A stretch of 64,000 bases of DNA from Vibrio marisflavi CECT 7928 (lineage in GTDB: Bacteria > Pseudomonadota > Gammaproteobacteria > Enterobacterales > Vibrionaceae). Shown one piece after another: positions 9,016-19,041 of this stretch; the first letter of the stretch is position 1; every line of letters begins with the position of its first letter. The DNA lies in NCBI RefSeq assembly GCF_921294215.1, contig NZ_CAKLDM010000002.1:1922001-1986000 (forward strand), read 5' to 3'. Both the position numbers and the translations under genes were made by a program. The notes under the pieces were generated by a model that was not told where the DNA came from, ran no database searches, and worked only from the letters and a program-made list of their open reading frames with translations.

Positions 9016-9339
9016 AAACACCCTGAAATCGCTAAATTTCGTAATTAGCTGTAGTCTGCCTATAGAATAAATTACATCAAATCCGCATTCTAATCTATCT
9101 GTTGGCCAAAAGAATATATATACAAGACAAATTGATTCTCGACATAGAGTCACCAAATTAATTATTGTCATACAATCCAGCAGGTTAGATACGAAATTAC
9201 CTTATAGAATACTGATATTTTACTCATGACGTTACAGTAGTCACTAATAGTTCAAAAAAATTATTCCTCGGTAGGTTAATTGGGTAGTGGACACCCATAG
9301 GGCTTCAAAATTTTGCCATAATTTTGCGATAAGGAAAGA
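9016..9339. other. Non-coding region upstream of the LuxR-type gene
   Basis: An AT-rich stretch of about 320 bp containing the presumed promoter and leader of the regulator gene. I see no convincing sigma-54, sigma-28 or sigma-70 match and no other gene. Confidence 0.5.
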
Positions 9340-9375
9340 AAAAGCCCCTTTCCTTTGAGAGAACCGGGGCTATTT
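9340..9375 (-). terminator. Probable terminator of flaA
   Basis: On the minus strand AGCCCC, a loop of about 17 nt, then GGGGCTTTTTC. It lies about 190 bp downstream of the flaA stop. The long loop makes it a weaker call than the flaC terminator; the 190 bp between stop and hairpin show no gene. Confidence 0.55.
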
Positions 9376-9563
9376 GGGTGGTCAGAGCCAATGTGGAGAT
9401 CAAGAGAAATGACACATATCTAGCTGACCTAGTACACGATTAACGACAATTACAAAACGATACAACAGTGAGAGAGTTTTATAATCATTGATAACCCTGC
9501 CTTGCCAAAGGTAACTCTACAATATCTCACGTCTGAAATATTGGCTGTAGAGGGTCCCTAAAA

Positions 9564-10703
9564 CTACTGCAACAACGATAATGCAGAGTTTGGCAACTGT
9601 TTTGCTTGGGCCAGTATCGAAGTACCAGCTTGCTGCAATATTTGTGACTTGGTAAGTTGCGTTGTTTCTTTCGCAAAGTCCGTGTCTTTTATTCGACTAT
9701 TCGACGCTTCTACGTTTTCTTGAATGTTAGCTAAGTTATTAATACTGTGGCTTAGCCTGTTTTGTTTCGCACCGAGCTCAGCTCGTTGCGAATCAATATA
9801 TCTGAGTGCTCCATCGATAACAGCAACACCGTTTTGCGAACCTCCAACCGTCGTGATATCAATATCTCTCACCGTGGTTAGCTGCCCTGGTCCACCTTCT
9901 AAACCAAGCTCAGTTGCTAGCCCGCCAGAAATATTCAAGTTACCGCGGATATTTGGCTCAGCAAAAAACAGCTGCAGCTTACCTTCACCATCAACCGACG
10001 CCTTGAACAAGTGACTCTGACCGTTAATGTAAGTGGCTAGTTCTTCTATATCATCACCCGGTTTAGCCGCGATATCGATGACCTGCTGCTCGCCATCAGG
10101 CGTTGTGAATTCAAATTTTAAGTCCCTGGCGTTAGCTGGCACTCCCCAACTTTCACCCTTTCCATTGTTTGCTACAAAAGATTGACCACCCATTTGAGGC
10201 TCATCAGCACGAATACTCGTTAAACTAATGATCATTGCTTCACCAGAGCTCGCACCTATTTGGAAAGCAGACTCTCCAAACGAACCATTAAGTAGCTTAC
10301 GCCCACCAAAAGAAGTGGTCTCTGCAATACGGTTTAACTCTGTCTGCAACGCACGAGACTCTTGGTCTAACGCAATCCGCTCTGACGCTGAGTTGGTGCC
10401 ATTTGCTGATTGCAAAGCTAAGTCTCGCATACGAACAAGTACATTGGTTGCTTCATTCATTGCCCCTTCGGCAGTCTGCGCAATAGAGATACCGTCATTC
10501 GCGTTACGCATTGCTACATCTAAACCTCTTGACTGAGCAGTCAAACGGTTCGAAATCTGCAAACCGGCTGCATCATCTTTAGCGCTATTGATCCGGTTAC
10601 CCGAAGACAATCGTTCCATCGATGTATTAAGCTCGCCAGTGGCTTTATTTAAGTAACGCTGAGCAGTTAGTGCTGAGACGTTAGTATTTACTGTAATGGT
10701 CAT
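9564..10703 (-). CDS. flaA: Flagellin, FlaA-like core flagellin
   Basis: A 379-residue flagellin with N-domain [20 protein letters not shown] and [20 protein letters not shown], Vibrio middle block [14 protein letters not shown], and C-domain [21 protein letters not shown] ending [10 protein letters not shown]. From memory it is very close to V. cholerae FlaA, the flagellin essential for filament formation, and it has the same position directly after flgL. A sigma-54 promoter upstream (10841-10857) supports this, because flaA is the sigma-54/FlrC-dependent flagellin while the others are FliA-dependent. Flagellin numbering differs between Vibrio species, so the symbol follows V. cholerae. Confidence 0.93.
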   Translation of the reverse strand: MTITVNTNVSALTAQRYLNKATGELNTSMERLSSGNRINSAKDDAAGLQISNRLTAQSRGLDVAMRNANDGISIAQTAEGAMNEATNVLVRMRDLALQSANGTNSASERIALDQESRALQTELNRIAETTSFGGRKLLNGSFGESAFQIGASSGEAMIISLTSIRADEPQMGGQSFVANNGKGESWGVPANARDLKFEFTTPDGEQQVIDIAAKPGDDIEELATYINGQSHLFKASVDGEGKLQLFFAEPNIRGNLNISGGLATELGLEGGPGQLTTVRDIDITTVGGSQNGVAVIDGALRYIDSQRAELGAKQNRLSHSINNLANIQENVEASNSRIKDTDFAKETTQLTKSQILQQAGTSILAQAKQLPNSALSLLQ

Positions 10704-10840
10704 AAGTTTGCACTCCTAGTGAGTTCGCAACTCCTTGCGAAGCGGCCAGCTTAATCTCAGTTGGAGGTACTGACCGTATGGGCAATGTTATTTTCTATAG
10801 CGAAATGAATTGCCGTTTTTATTCACTCTAATCTAGTTAA

Positions 10841-10857
10841 TCCAATTAGCGTGCCAA
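10841..10857 (-). promoter_or_regulatory. Sigma-54 promoter of flaA
   Basis: Minus strand TTGGCACG-CTAA-TTGGA. The -24 element is perfect; the -12 element has GG in place of GC, one mismatch to TTGCW. It lies about 140 bp before the flaA start, leaving a long leader. The remaining gap to flgL holds two inverted repeats described separately. Confidence 0.7.
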
Positions 10858-10970
10858 CTTTTAAACTTACATCCAAAATAATTTTAAACTATTTAATTTC
10901 AACCATTTAAATAATAAAAAGGAAGAAATAAATTGTTAGTTATTGCTCACTACCTACCGTTTGCCGTTTG

Positions 10971-11000
10971 ATTGCCGCATTAGGTAATTACTGCGGCAAT
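10971..11000. repeat. Inverted repeat between flgL and flaA
   Basis: ATTGCCGCA (10971-10979) and TGCGGCAAT (10992-11000) form a 9 bp stem with a 12 nt loop. There is no T-run on either side. It may be a transcript-stability hairpin, an operator, or part of a weak terminator. Confidence 0.5.
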
Positions 11001-11069
11001 AACAGGTTAGGGTTAGTAATCCCAGTATTCTCTTCGCACATATGGCATAGCACATAAGGCGACAAAGAT

Positions 11070-11107
11070 AGCCAATATCCACTCAACGAATTGAAAGGAT
11101 ATTGGCT
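11070..11107 (-). terminator. Hairpin directly after flgL
   Basis: AGCCAATATCC (11070-11080) and GGATATTGGCT (11097-11107) form an 11 bp perfect stem with a 16 nt loop, starting 3 bp after the flgL stop. The minus-strand tail ATCTTTGTC is only weakly T-rich, so it could be a weak terminator or a 3'-end stabiliser of the flgKL transcript. Confidence 0.5.
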
Positions 11108-11110
11108 GAA

Positions 11111-12304
11111 TTAGATATAGTTAAATAATGTTAAGTCTTTGGTTTTGCCGAAAGCCAATTGGGAAGCTTTTAGCGCTCGCTCGTTCTCGTTAAACTCGAT
11201 AACCGCTTGAGCGTAATCCAAATCCTCAAATGTACTTTTGGATTTTTTCAAAGAAAGCTGGAAGTCTTCATGCTGCTGTTCTTGAAAGTCGATGGTGCTA
11301 AGTCTTGCACCAACGTCGGAACGAGCTTTATTCAAATGAATAAATGCTGCATGAAATTCTTGAACCAATTGTTGAAGTTTGGCGGTATTTGAGGCATCGG
11401 AAACAGAACCTGTCGAATACTCTAGCGCATCTTTAAAAGTGTCAAATACGCTAAATGTTTTCCTTGGCTCAAGTGAAAGTGAGTCTCCTGCCGTCACTTG
11501 GCCTTTAAGCTGGATAGTCAGTTCGTTATATTTGATGCCCACAGAGGAATCATATTCTCCCGATTGGACAGTACTACCATCTTGCTCAAGCTGGTAACCA
11601 AACTGGCCATTTGGCAGTTCGTTGAAAGTAACGGTATAGATAGACTTATCATCAGGATCAAGATTTCTCGCTCTTTCAAATAACAGCTCTGAACCTTCCT
11701 GCAATTGGTACTGAGGTTCATAGTCACCGAATGGATTATCGATCTCCATGAACACCTTACTACCCGGATCATTGATCGGTACCTCTAAGCTGTTCGCCAC
11801 CTTCATTTTGCGCTGATAGTCGTCACCGTTGTATGTCACACGACCTTCATTGTCTCTAAAAAATGGCTGGGTCTTGGGCTTAGTACCAGAAAATATGTAG
11901 TTACCTGATGCGTCTTGTACGTTGGATAGAACCAAAAAGTTATCTGCTAATTCAGTCAACTCACGTTTCATAGCTTCTCTATCTTCTGCAGATAGTGAAC
12001 CATTGATCATTTCCATCAGTGTACGGCGGGCTTCGTCCGTAAAATTCTCTGCATTGTCGATAATAACTTCATGGTTCTCTAAACGGTTTCGAACCAATGT
12101 TATAGCACTCAAGTACTGTCGAATTTGTTCTGACTGCTGCCCGAGCTCTTGAATATAGTGGGCGGCTAACGGGTCATCACTTGGCGATAGCAATTTTTTA
12201 CCGGAGGCAAGTTGAGCTTGGTTGTGGTGAATTTTTGCCTCTTGCCGCCTGATATCATTTTGTATCGACTGATAGTTATGGAAGCTAGAAATTCGATTAA
12301 GCAT
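11111..12304 (-). CDS. flgL: Flagellar hook-filament junction protein FlgL (HAP3)
   Basis: FlgL joins the hook-associated FlgK to the first flagellin subunits. The 397-residue protein begins MLNRISSFHNYQSIQNDIRRQEA, related to the flagellin N-domain, with the HAP3 motif LASGKKLLSPSDDPLAA. The end of the N-domain contains SGNYIFSGTKPKTQPF, typical of FlgL. The C-terminus is the helical flagellin-like domain. It follows flgK with a 12 bp gap and is probably transcribed with it from the sigma-54 promoter at 14246-14261. Longer than the enterobacterial protein (about 317 residues), as usual in Vibrio. Confidence 0.95.
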   Translation of the reverse strand: MLNRISSFHNYQSIQNDIRRQEAKIHHNQAQLASGKKLLSPSDDPLAAHYIQELGQQSEQIRQYLSAITLVRNRLENHEVIIDNAENFTDEARRTLMEMINGSLSAEDREAMKRELTELADNFLVLSNVQDASGNYIFSGTKPKTQPFFRDNEGRVTYNGDDYQRKMKVANSLEVPINDPGSKVFMEIDNPFGDYEPQYQLQEGSELLFERARNLDPDDKSIYTVTFNELPNGQFGYQLEQDGSTVQSGEYDSSVGIKYNELTIQLKGQVTAGDSLSLEPRKTFSVFDTFKDALEYSTGSVSDASNTAKLQQLVQEFHAAFIHLNKARSDVGARLSTIDFQEQQHEDFQLSLKKSKSTFEDLDYAQAVIEFNENERALKASQLAFGKTKDLTLFNYI

Positions 12305-12316
12305 ACTCTACCTCCC

Positions 12317-14191
12317 CTATCTCAGCTGCAAAATGGTGTTAAAGGTATCATTCGCGGCCTGCATTATGCGCGAAGAAGCCATGTAAGTTTGCTGAAACTT
12401 CATCATATTTGCCGCCTCTTCATCCAAGTTAACCCCAGATATAGAAGCAATTCGCTCTTGTGCTGATTCTTTCTCCAAGCGAGAAATATCTGTTAAGCGA
12501 GAAGCCGTTGCAGTCCTTAAACCAATCTCAGAGCTTAGGTTGTGGTAAACGTCAAGAACAGTAGACTCACCGTTGTTCAGCGTTTTTTCTGTTTGCAAGT
12601 TCTGCATCTTCAGCAAGTTGCCGTTATCACCTTCTGATGGTACTAAGTTTGCGGTAAATTTATCATTCGGCAGAGCGCCTGCTGTAAGCTCAAAGGTCGT
12701 TCCCTGCACTGTTACAGGGCCAGAAGGTGGATAATCCTGTGGCTGGGTAAGAGGTTTGCCCTTTGTATCTGTCACCACAAATTGATCGCCAAGAGGTGAA
12801 ACCAATACTTCAAACTCTCTAAGCTGTCCTGCTTTTAAAATGTTGAATTTCGCACTACCTTGTGCAAACGTTGTAGATGCCTCGTAACTTTGAGCGGCAA
12901 TAGCCGTTGCATCATTGGTTTCCATCTTCATTTGCTCAGCCGCGCGGCGAGTTGGCCGAATGAGTACCCTTTCACCTTTCGCTAAGTCGTTGCGAATCTC
13001 AACCTTCATACCGTCAATCAAAATAGCTCCACCAACCACAGGGACCGTTAGCATCTCTCCAGAAGGCTTGGTAATGGTGTAGTCGCTACCATCATATTTT
13101 AGTGAGTATTCACCCGCTCTAATCTGGCTTGGATCTTCAATAAACGCAGCTAGATCAGCCGTTGAATCACCATAAGTTACGATACGAGATTTAGCGATAG
13201 TTTCAGTGTTCACGTCAGTGAAAATATTACGGCCAATATTCCCACGCAGATCTAGCCCTTGTGATTGCAATTTATTTACTTGGTAAGAGAATATCGCAGC
13301 CATCCGGCCTAACTGATCCATAATCAGCGGAATATCGTGGTCACGCATATCCATCATTGAGCCAATTTTGCCATCAATATCGGTACTTCCGATCGCTTTC
13401 ACGCCTTTACCCTCGATCATGGCTAAGCGTTTTTTATGTACATCGGGGTAACCATCAATCAGCTTAAGCGTGCTGGACTCTGTCCCTGAAACGAGTGTGT
13501 GTCCGTTGCCGATTAGAATATTGAAGCCGTCAGCTCCTTTACGCGGAGTGACTGTCACTTTTGTATATTCCGACAATTCTGCAATAAGCCTTTCATGCTC
13601 ATCCATCAAGTCATTATGGGGACCAGGTGTTCTCATCATCAAGCGCTGGAGATCTCTTAGCTCAAGGCCCAATTGGTTTACACGCTCTATGCCCATTTCA
13701 AGCTTACTATTAGACACTTCAGATTGACGACGCACCGTATCATAGAACTCATTCATGCTCTTGCTGATAAGCTCTGCTTTTTCCAGTACTATTTTTCGGG
13801 CGCCAACATCATTCGGGCTATCGGCAAGTGTTTTAACTGCATCAAACCACTCGTTAAAATGCTCAGGTATTTTTTTAGAGGCAACCGAAGACAGCATATC
13901 CACTAACATTTGTAGATTTTCTTCAACGTCTTTCTTGTTGGCAAAGTTGGTAGTCGATAGATTCAACTCATTAACGGCAAATTGGTCCCACGAGCGGCGA
14001 ACTTTTTCCACATGCACACCCATGCCATAGGTCTCGCCTCCGTATCGTCTTGGCATGTTGGTAGCCTGAACGACGGACTGACGGCTATAACCTTCTGTAT
14101 TCACATTAGAAATATTGTGACCAGTGGTATTTAGCTGTTTCTGAGCAGTGAGGACGCCTTGCAGTCCCACATTCAGAATATCCGATGACAT
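12317..14191 (-). CDS. flgK: Flagellar hook-associated protein FlgK (HAP1)
   Basis: FlgK is the first junction protein on the hook. The N-terminus MSSDILNVGLQGVLTAQKQLNTTGHNISNVNTEGYSRQ is the rod/hook-family signature, and the C-terminus GVNLDEEAANMMKFQQTYMASSRIM is its counterpart. The frame extends to 14212, but the ATG at 14191 is preceded by GGGGGC at correct spacing and gives the canonical N-terminus, so 624 residues. A sigma-54 promoter lies 55 bp upstream and flgL follows, so the two form an operon separate from flgJ. Confidence 0.95.
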   Translation of the reverse strand: MSSDILNVGLQGVLTAQKQLNTTGHNISNVNTEGYSRQSVVQATNMPRRYGGETYGMGVHVEKVRRSWDQFAVNELNLSTTNFANKKDVEENLQMLVDMLSSVASKKIPEHFNEWFDAVKTLADSPNDVGARKIVLEKAELISKSMNEFYDTVRRQSEVSNSKLEMGIERVNQLGLELRDLQRLMMRTPGPHNDLMDEHERLIAELSEYTKVTVTPRKGADGFNILIGNGHTLVSGTESSTLKLIDGYPDVHKKRLAMIEGKGVKAIGSTDIDGKIGSMMDMRDHDIPLIMDQLGRMAAIFSYQVNKLQSQGLDLRGNIGRNIFTDVNTETIAKSRIVTYGDSTADLAAFIEDPSQIRAGEYSLKYDGSDYTITKPSGEMLTVPVVGGAILIDGMKVEIRNDLAKGERVLIRPTRRAAEQMKMETNDATAIAAQSYEASTTFAQGSAKFNILKAGQLREFEVLVSPLGDQFVVTDTKGKPLTQPQDYPPSGPVTVQGTTFELTAGALPNDKFTANLVPSEGDNGNLLKMQNLQTEKTLNNGESTVLDVYHNLSSEIGLRTATASRLTDISRLEKESAQERIASISGVNLDEEAANMMKFQQTYMASSRIMQAANDTFNTILQLR

Positions 14192-14245
14192 ATTGCCCCC
14201 AAAGTGTTGCAAAAATCAGTAGTTACTGAATCTATTAGTAACTAG

Positions 14246-14261
14246 AGCAAAATACGTGCCA
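14246..14261 (-). promoter_or_regulatory. Sigma-54 promoter of flgKL
   Basis: Minus strand TGGCACG-TATT-TTGCT, a perfect match to the -24/-12 consensus in both conserved dinucleotides and spacing, about 55 bp before the flgK start. Confidence 0.85.
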
Positions 14262-14387
14262 TCGAGTATATTTAGAGTTTTATAGGGAGGACTAATACTT
14301 TGGAAACAATTGGATAGGAGTGAATGATCACCACATTCATAGAAGAAGCTTAGTGATAGAAAACCAATGAACTTAACTCGGTTGAGG

Positions 14388-15314
14388 CTAGTTCATTTTA
14401 TCAATACGTTGTTTAATTCTCAGGATTTTCTCGGAATATTGTGGGTCTGTAGCATAACCTGCTTGGTGAATACCACGAATAAACCCTTCAGAATTTGATT
14501 GACTAGCAAGCGTATTAGCGTAACGCGGATTGCTATTAAGAAACTGAACGTAATCGTTGAAACTGTCTTGATAGCTGTCGTACGAGCGGAACGCGGCTTG
14601 CTCTACGACAGGCATGCCATCTTGGTATTCCAGCGTTTGAGTAGATACTTTGTTACCTTGCCAGCTTCTATCCGCTTTTATATTAAATAAGTTGTTACTA
14701 CTACCTAGACTATTTTTCACCACTTTTTGCCCCCAACCGGTTTCGAGCGCAGCTTGAGCTAGTAGCAAAGAGGAGTCCACACCAAGAGCTTTTGCTGCTT
14801 GGTCGGCATACGGGCGCATTGATGAAATAAATGACTCTGGGGAAGAAAATGACACAGGAGAAGTAGTTTTCGTCACAGAAGCTACTTGTGGCTGCACGTT
14901 TGCATCCACTTTCTGGTTATATCGATGCACTTTTTTCATCACATCATCAAAATTGGAGGAACGAGCTTGCGCGTCAGGGTTGTCAATTTGCCCTTTACTT
15001 AACTGAGCAACAATCATGTCTGCTAAGCCAAGAGAGCCAGAAGAACTTAAGTCACTCGCCATCTGCTCATCAAGCATATTGCGATAAAACTGACCATTTT
15101 GGCTGTTGGTCATATCTGACTCGAAAGCCGAATTCGCGTTACGCATGGATTTGAATAGCATAGAAGTAAAAATGGCTTCAAACTGCTTAGCTGCAGCGGT
15201 TAGCGCCGCTTTTTCGCTATCCTTGTCACCACTGACACCTTGCTGACGCAGCTTGTCTAAACTCGCCAAGTCGTGAATAAAACCAATATCGTTGCCATTG
15301 TCTATCATTGTCAT
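14388..15314 (-). CDS. flgJ: Flagellar rod assembly protein / peptidoglycan hydrolase FlgJ
   Basis: FlgJ caps the growing rod and cuts a hole in peptidoglycan. The N-terminal ~100 residues hold the rod-cap domain, with AAAKQFEAIFTSMLFKSMRNAN. The C-terminal half (about 150-308) is a glucosaminidase-like domain; the motif LLAQAALETGWGQKV contains the catalytic glutamate, followed by NNLFNIKADRSW. It follows flgI with a 5 bp gap and is the last gene of the flgFGHIJ transcript. 308 residues, normal for the family. Confidence 0.95.
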   Translation of the reverse strand: MTMIDNGNDIGFIHDLASLDKLRQQGVSGDKDSEKAALTAAAKQFEAIFTSMLFKSMRNANSAFESDMTNSQNGQFYRNMLDEQMASDLSSSGSLGLADMIVAQLSKGQIDNPDAQARSSNFDDVMKKVHRYNQKVDANVQPQVASVTKTTSPVSFSSPESFISSMRPYADQAAKALGVDSSLLLAQAALETGWGQKVVKNSLGSSNNLFNIKADRSWQGNKVSTQTLEYQDGMPVVEQAAFRSYDSYQDSFNDYVQFLNSNPRYANTLASQSNSEGFIRGIHQAGYATDPQYSEKILRIKQRIDKMN

Positions 15315-15319
15315 ACCCC

Positions 15320-16426
15320 TTAGATGATAATCAATTGGCCTTCAATCGCGCCAGCTTGCTTTAATGCTTGAAGAATAGCCATCAAATCTGAAGGCGCAGC
15401 ACCGACTTCGTTTACCGCTCTAACCAGCTCATCCAATGTTGGGCCCGGTGCAAATTTGAACATTTTGCCCTTTTTTTCTTTTACCTGAATATCAGAATCA
15501 GGTGTCACGACGGTTTGGCCTGTTGAATAAGGGTTTGGCTGACTGACGTTCCAGTTTTCTTTGATTGCGACAGTCATGCCACCATGGGTAACAGCAGCAG
15601 GCTTTAATCTCACATGGCTACCAACGACAATGGTACCTGTGCGAGAATTAACAATAATTTTTGCAGCACCATCAGCAGTTTTAAACTCTAAGTTTTCAAC
15701 TGCTGATAAAAATGCGACACGCTGACTTATATCTCTTGGAGCTCGGACTTTTATAGATGTTGAATCAACCGCAGATGCCATGTTAGGTCCGAGAAAGTTG
15801 TTCACGGTATCGGCTAGTCGCTGAGCGGTCGTAAAATCTGGGTCAACTAAGTTAAACGTGATGTAATCACCACGACCGAAAGGAGTCGGCACTTCTTTTT
15901 CAACTGTAGCTCCACGAGAAATCAATCCAACAGCTGGGTTATTACCCACCAGCTTTGAACCATCCGCCCCAGAAGCACTGAAGCCACTTACAACTAGGTT
16001 TCCTTGAGCAACAGCATAAACATTACCGTCGACACCTTTTAAGAAGGTTTGCACTAAGGTACCACCACGCAGGCTTTTTGCCGCACCGATAGAAGATACG
16101 GTCACGTCTACCGTCTGACCTTGTTTAGCAAAAGGAGGTAAGTCAGCAGTGACAATAACGGCAGCAACGTTTTTGGTTTTTGGTTTAGTGCCCGGTGGCA
16201 ACTGAATGCCGAATCTCTCGAGCATGGCATTAAAGCTTTGGTCGGTAAAAGGGGTTGACTCTCCTGTTCCAGGTAAGCCTGTCACCAAACCATAGCCAAT
16301 CAACTGGTTGCTACGAACTCCAGATATTTCCGCTATATCTTTGATACGGGCTGCACTTGCGGTTGCGGCAATAGCGGCTGACAAAAAGGTAAGAAATCCC
16401 AATATTAAAAGTTGCGTTCTTATCAT
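15320..16426 (-). CDS. flgI: Flagellar P-ring protein FlgI
   Basis: FlgI forms the P ring around the rod in the peptidoglycan layer. The 368-residue protein starts with a Sec signal peptide, hydrophobic to about residue 22 with likely cleavage after ATASA. Mature sequence starts [23 protein letters not shown], and [16 protein letters not shown] is characteristic. The C-terminus has [26 protein letters not shown]. It sits between flgH and flgJ as usual. Confidence 0.97.
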   Translation of the reverse strand: MIRTQLLILGFLTFLSAAIAATASAARIKDIAEISGVRSNQLIGYGLVTGLPGTGESTPFTDQSFNAMLERFGIQLPPGTKPKTKNVAAVIVTADLPPFAKQGQTVDVTVSSIGAAKSLRGGTLVQTFLKGVDGNVYAVAQGNLVVSGFSASGADGSKLVGNNPAVGLISRGATVEKEVPTPFGRGDYITFNLVDPDFTTAQRLADTVNNFLGPNMASAVDSTSIKVRAPRDISQRVAFLSAVENLEFKTADGAAKIIVNSRTGTIVVGSHVRLKPAAVTHGGMTVAIKENWNVSQPNPYSTGQTVVTPDSDIQVKEKKGKMFKFAPGPTLDELVRAVNEVGAAPSDLMAILQALKQAGAIEGQLIII

Positions 16427-16478
16427 CGTATATCCCTTACCTTGTGTAATCTATTCCATCAATGTCATCAAACCGACA

Positions 16479-17261
16479 CTATAGAGCGACATTAAAGAAT
16501 CGTGCCAAGAATCCAGGTTCCTGCATATCTTGGTTGGTTCCTGTACCAGAATATTGGATTCGAGCATTAGAAATTCGGTTGGACGCGATAGTATTATCGA
16601 AAGTAATATCGTCAGGTCGAATGGTTCCACTTAAGCGAATGTACTCATCTCCAGCGTTTAGAGTCAGCCATTTCTCACCACGAATAACCAAATTGCCGTT
16701 CGCCAGTACTTCAATCACTTCAACCGTAATCGAACCGCTAATACTGTTGCTCTGATTGGCTGCCGCGCTGCCACTGAATTTATTGTCGCTCTTTAAGCTA
16801 TATGAAAAGTTATAGTCTTTAATCTTGAGCTCTTGGCCACCTACGCTAAGTGGATCCATTGAATCATCGTTACTTTTGGACAAGTCAGCATCTGCACTTT
16901 TGGCTGCTTTGGTATTTTCATCCAAAGTTACTGTGATAATGTCACCGACTGCTCTTGGCTTTGAGTCATCATATAAGCTATTCACACCGACAGAGCTAAA
17001 TAAAGAGCCAGTTTCAGCGATATAGTGTGATGGCTTGTGTTTAGGGTGAATAGGAGCCCAAGCTGGGTCGCCAGCAATAGGGTCGGTTCGACCGCGAAGA
17101 GTATCAACAATCCCAGACTGGCTCTCTTCTTCGGCCTTGTCTCCCTCTACTGCATCAACAGTTGTCGTTCCTGCTATCTGCTCCGGGGTTTCAATCGGCC
17201 CGTCAATCAGCGTGCAACCAGAAAGAAGTGCGATAGAAATTAAAGCTAATAGGCGAATCAT
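16479..17261 (-). CDS. flgH: Flagellar L-ring lipoprotein FlgH
   Basis: FlgH is the outer-membrane lipoprotein ring of the basal body. Its signal ends in the lipobox L-L-S-G-C, so Cys16 is lipidated. Family motifs include [29 protein letters not shown] [18 protein letters not shown], and [26 protein letters not shown]. Compared with enterobacteria there is an insert of about 45 acidic residues after the lipobox. 260 residues. Confidence 0.96.
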   Translation of the reverse strand: MIRLLALISIALLSGCTLIDGPIETPEQIAGTTTVDAVEGDKAEEESQSGIVDTLRGRTDPIAGDPAWAPIHPKHKPSHYIAETGSLFSSVGVNSLYDDSKPRAVGDIITVTLDENTKAAKSADADLSKSNDDSMDPLSVGGQELKIKDYNFSYSLKSDNKFSGSAAANQSNSISGSITVEVIEVLANGNLVIRGEKWLTLNAGDEYIRLSGTIRPDDITFDNTIASNRISNARIQYSGTGTNQDMQEPGFLARFFNVAL

Positions 17262-17281
17262 GATGCTACCTCACTTATCCA

Positions 17282-18070
17282 CTACAGTTGCTGATTAACA
17301 AAGCTAAGCATCTTGTCTACAGCAGAAATGACTTTGGAGTTCATCTCATAGACTCTCTGAGCTTCAATCATGTTGACTAACTCTTCAGTCACATTTACGT
17401 TGGAGGTTTCCAACATGGACTGGCGAATATCACCAAACCCATCAAGACCAGCCACTCCTTCCTGAGGGTCTCCACTCGCACCTGTCGGCAAATATAAGTT
17501 TTGCCCGATAGGTTCAAGGCCGCCTGGGTTGATGAAATCTGTGGTAGTGATTTGCCCTAGCACTTGATTGTCTTGTTGTCCTCGGATGCGAGCTGATACT
17601 TCACCATCAGTACCGACAGTTATTGAAATCGCATTGTCAGGTACGACTATCTCAGGCTGTAAAGGGTAGCCGCTACCAGAGGTAACAATCATGCCTTCAC
17701 CATTCAGTGTAAACTGACCATTTCTGGTGTAACCGATGTTGCCGTCTGGCATCAGTATCTGGAAAAAACCGTCACCTTCAATCATCATATCAAGTGAGTT
17801 TGAGGTAGTTTGCGCGTTACCATTTGTATGTACTTTTTGTGTCGCGACTACCTTTGAACCTGCACCTAGCATTAAACCACTTGGTAACTCAGTATTTTGC
17901 GAAGACTGGGCACCCGGCTGATTAATATTTTGATAGAACAAATCTTCAAAGACAGCACGTCCCTTTTTGAAGCCAATAGTCGATGCGTTGGCCAAGTTAT
18001 TGGAAATAGTTGAAATGTTTGTTTGCTGAGCGTCTAGGCCAGTCTTACTTACCCACAATGCTGGTTGCAT
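17282..18070 (-). CDS. flgG: Flagellar distal rod protein FlgG
   Basis: FlgG builds the distal rod. The N-terminus PALWVSKTGLDAQQTNISTISNNLANASTIGFKK is the rod-family signature; the mid-domain contains GDGFFQILMPDGNIGYTRNG; the C-terminus ends ELVNMIEAQRVYEMNSKVIS. At 262 residues it is the normal length. Gaps to flgF and flgH are about 20 bp each, so one transcript. Confidence 0.96.
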   Translation of the reverse strand: MQPALWVSKTGLDAQQTNISTISNNLANASTIGFKKGRAVFEDLFYQNINQPGAQSSQNTELPSGLMLGAGSKVVATQKVHTNGNAQTTSNSLDMMIEGDGFFQILMPDGNIGYTRNGQFTLNGEGMIVTSGSGYPLQPEIVVPDNAISITVGTDGEVSARIRGQQDNQVLGQITTTDFINPGGLEPIGQNLYLPTGASGDPQEGVAGLDGFGDIRQSMLETSNVNVTEELVNMIEAQRVYEMNSKVISAVDKMLSFVNQQL

Positions 18071-18092
18071 AATATTCTCCTTAAAGCGCTAA

Positions 18093-18842
18093 CTAGCCCA
18101 TCCGCAATAACGTATCGGATGCCTTGTCCATATCTTCTGCAGTGCTCATCATTTTTACTTGCATTTCAAACTGCCTTTGCAAGTCAATCAAGTTAGTCAT
18201 TTCACCGACGGCGTTGACGTTACTGCCTTCAAGAGCACCAGTAAGTAATTTGATTTGGGCGTCTGCCTCATAAACCGCGTTGGGATCTTTCGAGCGAAAT
18301 AAACCCACACTGTCCTTATATAATGTTTTATTGTCGATTTTTGTTAGTTTGATTCGGTCAACAGTTTCAATCGCATCTGCGGGAGCACCTTGCGGCACCA
18401 CTGAGATAGTACCGTCATTGCCAATTTCTACTTTGCTAATAGGGATTGGTAAAGTGATCGGTGCACCTGTTTCCCCTAAGACTGCATGGCCTCGGCTATT
18501 TACCAAGAGACCATTAGGGTTGATTTTGAGGTTGCCGTCACGAGTCAAGCCTTCCTTTCCCGCTGCATCAAGCACAGAAATCCAACCGTCACCTTGCACA
18601 GTTACATCGAGATCTCTACCTGTGGTAATGACACTGCCCTGTTCAAAGTTGTTCCCTGGCCTTTCGGTCATGCTAAATACACGAGTTGGCAAACCTTCAC
18701 CATATGCTTGCATGGAACGAGCTTGCTCTAAATCAGCACGAAAACCTGTAGTGCTTACATTTGCGAGGTTATTGGCTCTAAGCTGCATAGCCTGCATATT
18801 CTGCTTTGCGCCACTCATTGCCAAGTACAGTGAACGATCCAT
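18093..18842 (-). CDS. flgF: Flagellar proximal rod protein FlgF
   Basis: FlgF is a proximal rod subunit. The N-terminus MDRSLYLAMSGAKQNMQAMQLRANNLANVSTTGFR and the C-terminal NAVGEMTNLIDLQRQFEMQVKMMSTAEDMDKASDTLLRMG shared with FlgG family members are clear. 249 residues. It is the first gene of a transcript, since it has its own sigma-54 promoter about 35-50 bp upstream and a terminator separates it from flgE. Confidence 0.96.
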   Translation of the reverse strand: MDRSLYLAMSGAKQNMQAMQLRANNLANVSTTGFRADLEQARSMQAYGEGLPTRVFSMTERPGNNFEQGSVITTGRDLDVTVQGDGWISVLDAAGKEGLTRDGNLKINPNGLLVNSRGHAVLGETGAPITLPIPISKVEIGNDGTISVVPQGAPADAIETVDRIKLTKIDNKTLYKDSVGLFRSKDPNAVYEADAQIKLLTGALEGSNVNAVGEMTNLIDLQRQFEMQVKMMSTAEDMDKASDTLLRMG

Positions 18843-18876
18843 AAAACGGCTCTCCCTAATCTCAATACACTAGGTA

Positions 18877-18894
18877 AAGCAATTCATGTGCCAA
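18877..18894 (-). promoter_or_regulatory. Sigma-54 promoter of flgFGHIJ
   Basis: Minus strand TTGGCAC-ATGAA-TTGCTT: GG and GC exactly 10 bp apart and near-perfect flanks. It lies about 36 bp before the flgF start, in the 199 bp gap between flgE and flgF. Confidence 0.85.
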
Positions 18895-18965
18895 GTTGAT
18901 TTATCATTATTTTACAAATAGATAGAATGCAGTAGAGAGTTTTATGCTCAATATAAAGCGGAGGT

Positions 18966-19026
18966 AAATAAAAGCGGCAGATAAACTCAGCAATATTTTG
19001 CCTGGGGGTGAGCTTGTCTGCCGCCT
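18966..19026 (-). terminator. Terminator between flgE and flgF
   Basis: On the minus strand GCGGCAGA pairs with TCTGCCGC around an inner AAGCTCA/TGAGTTT stem, followed by TTTTATTT. It begins about 15 bp after the flgE stop and splits flgBCDE from flgFGHIJ. Confidence 0.75.
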
Positions 19027-19041
19027 TGTAGACGAACCGAA

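Noticed and set aside
9016..9171. The 52-codon N-terminal extension of the LuxR-type gene
   Set aside because: The internal ATG at 9015 has a good Shine-Dalgarno and the extension has no domain character.
10971..11107. The two hairpins between flgL and flaA as strong terminators
   Set aside because: Neither has a good T-run; they are kept only as inverted repeats or weak terminators.
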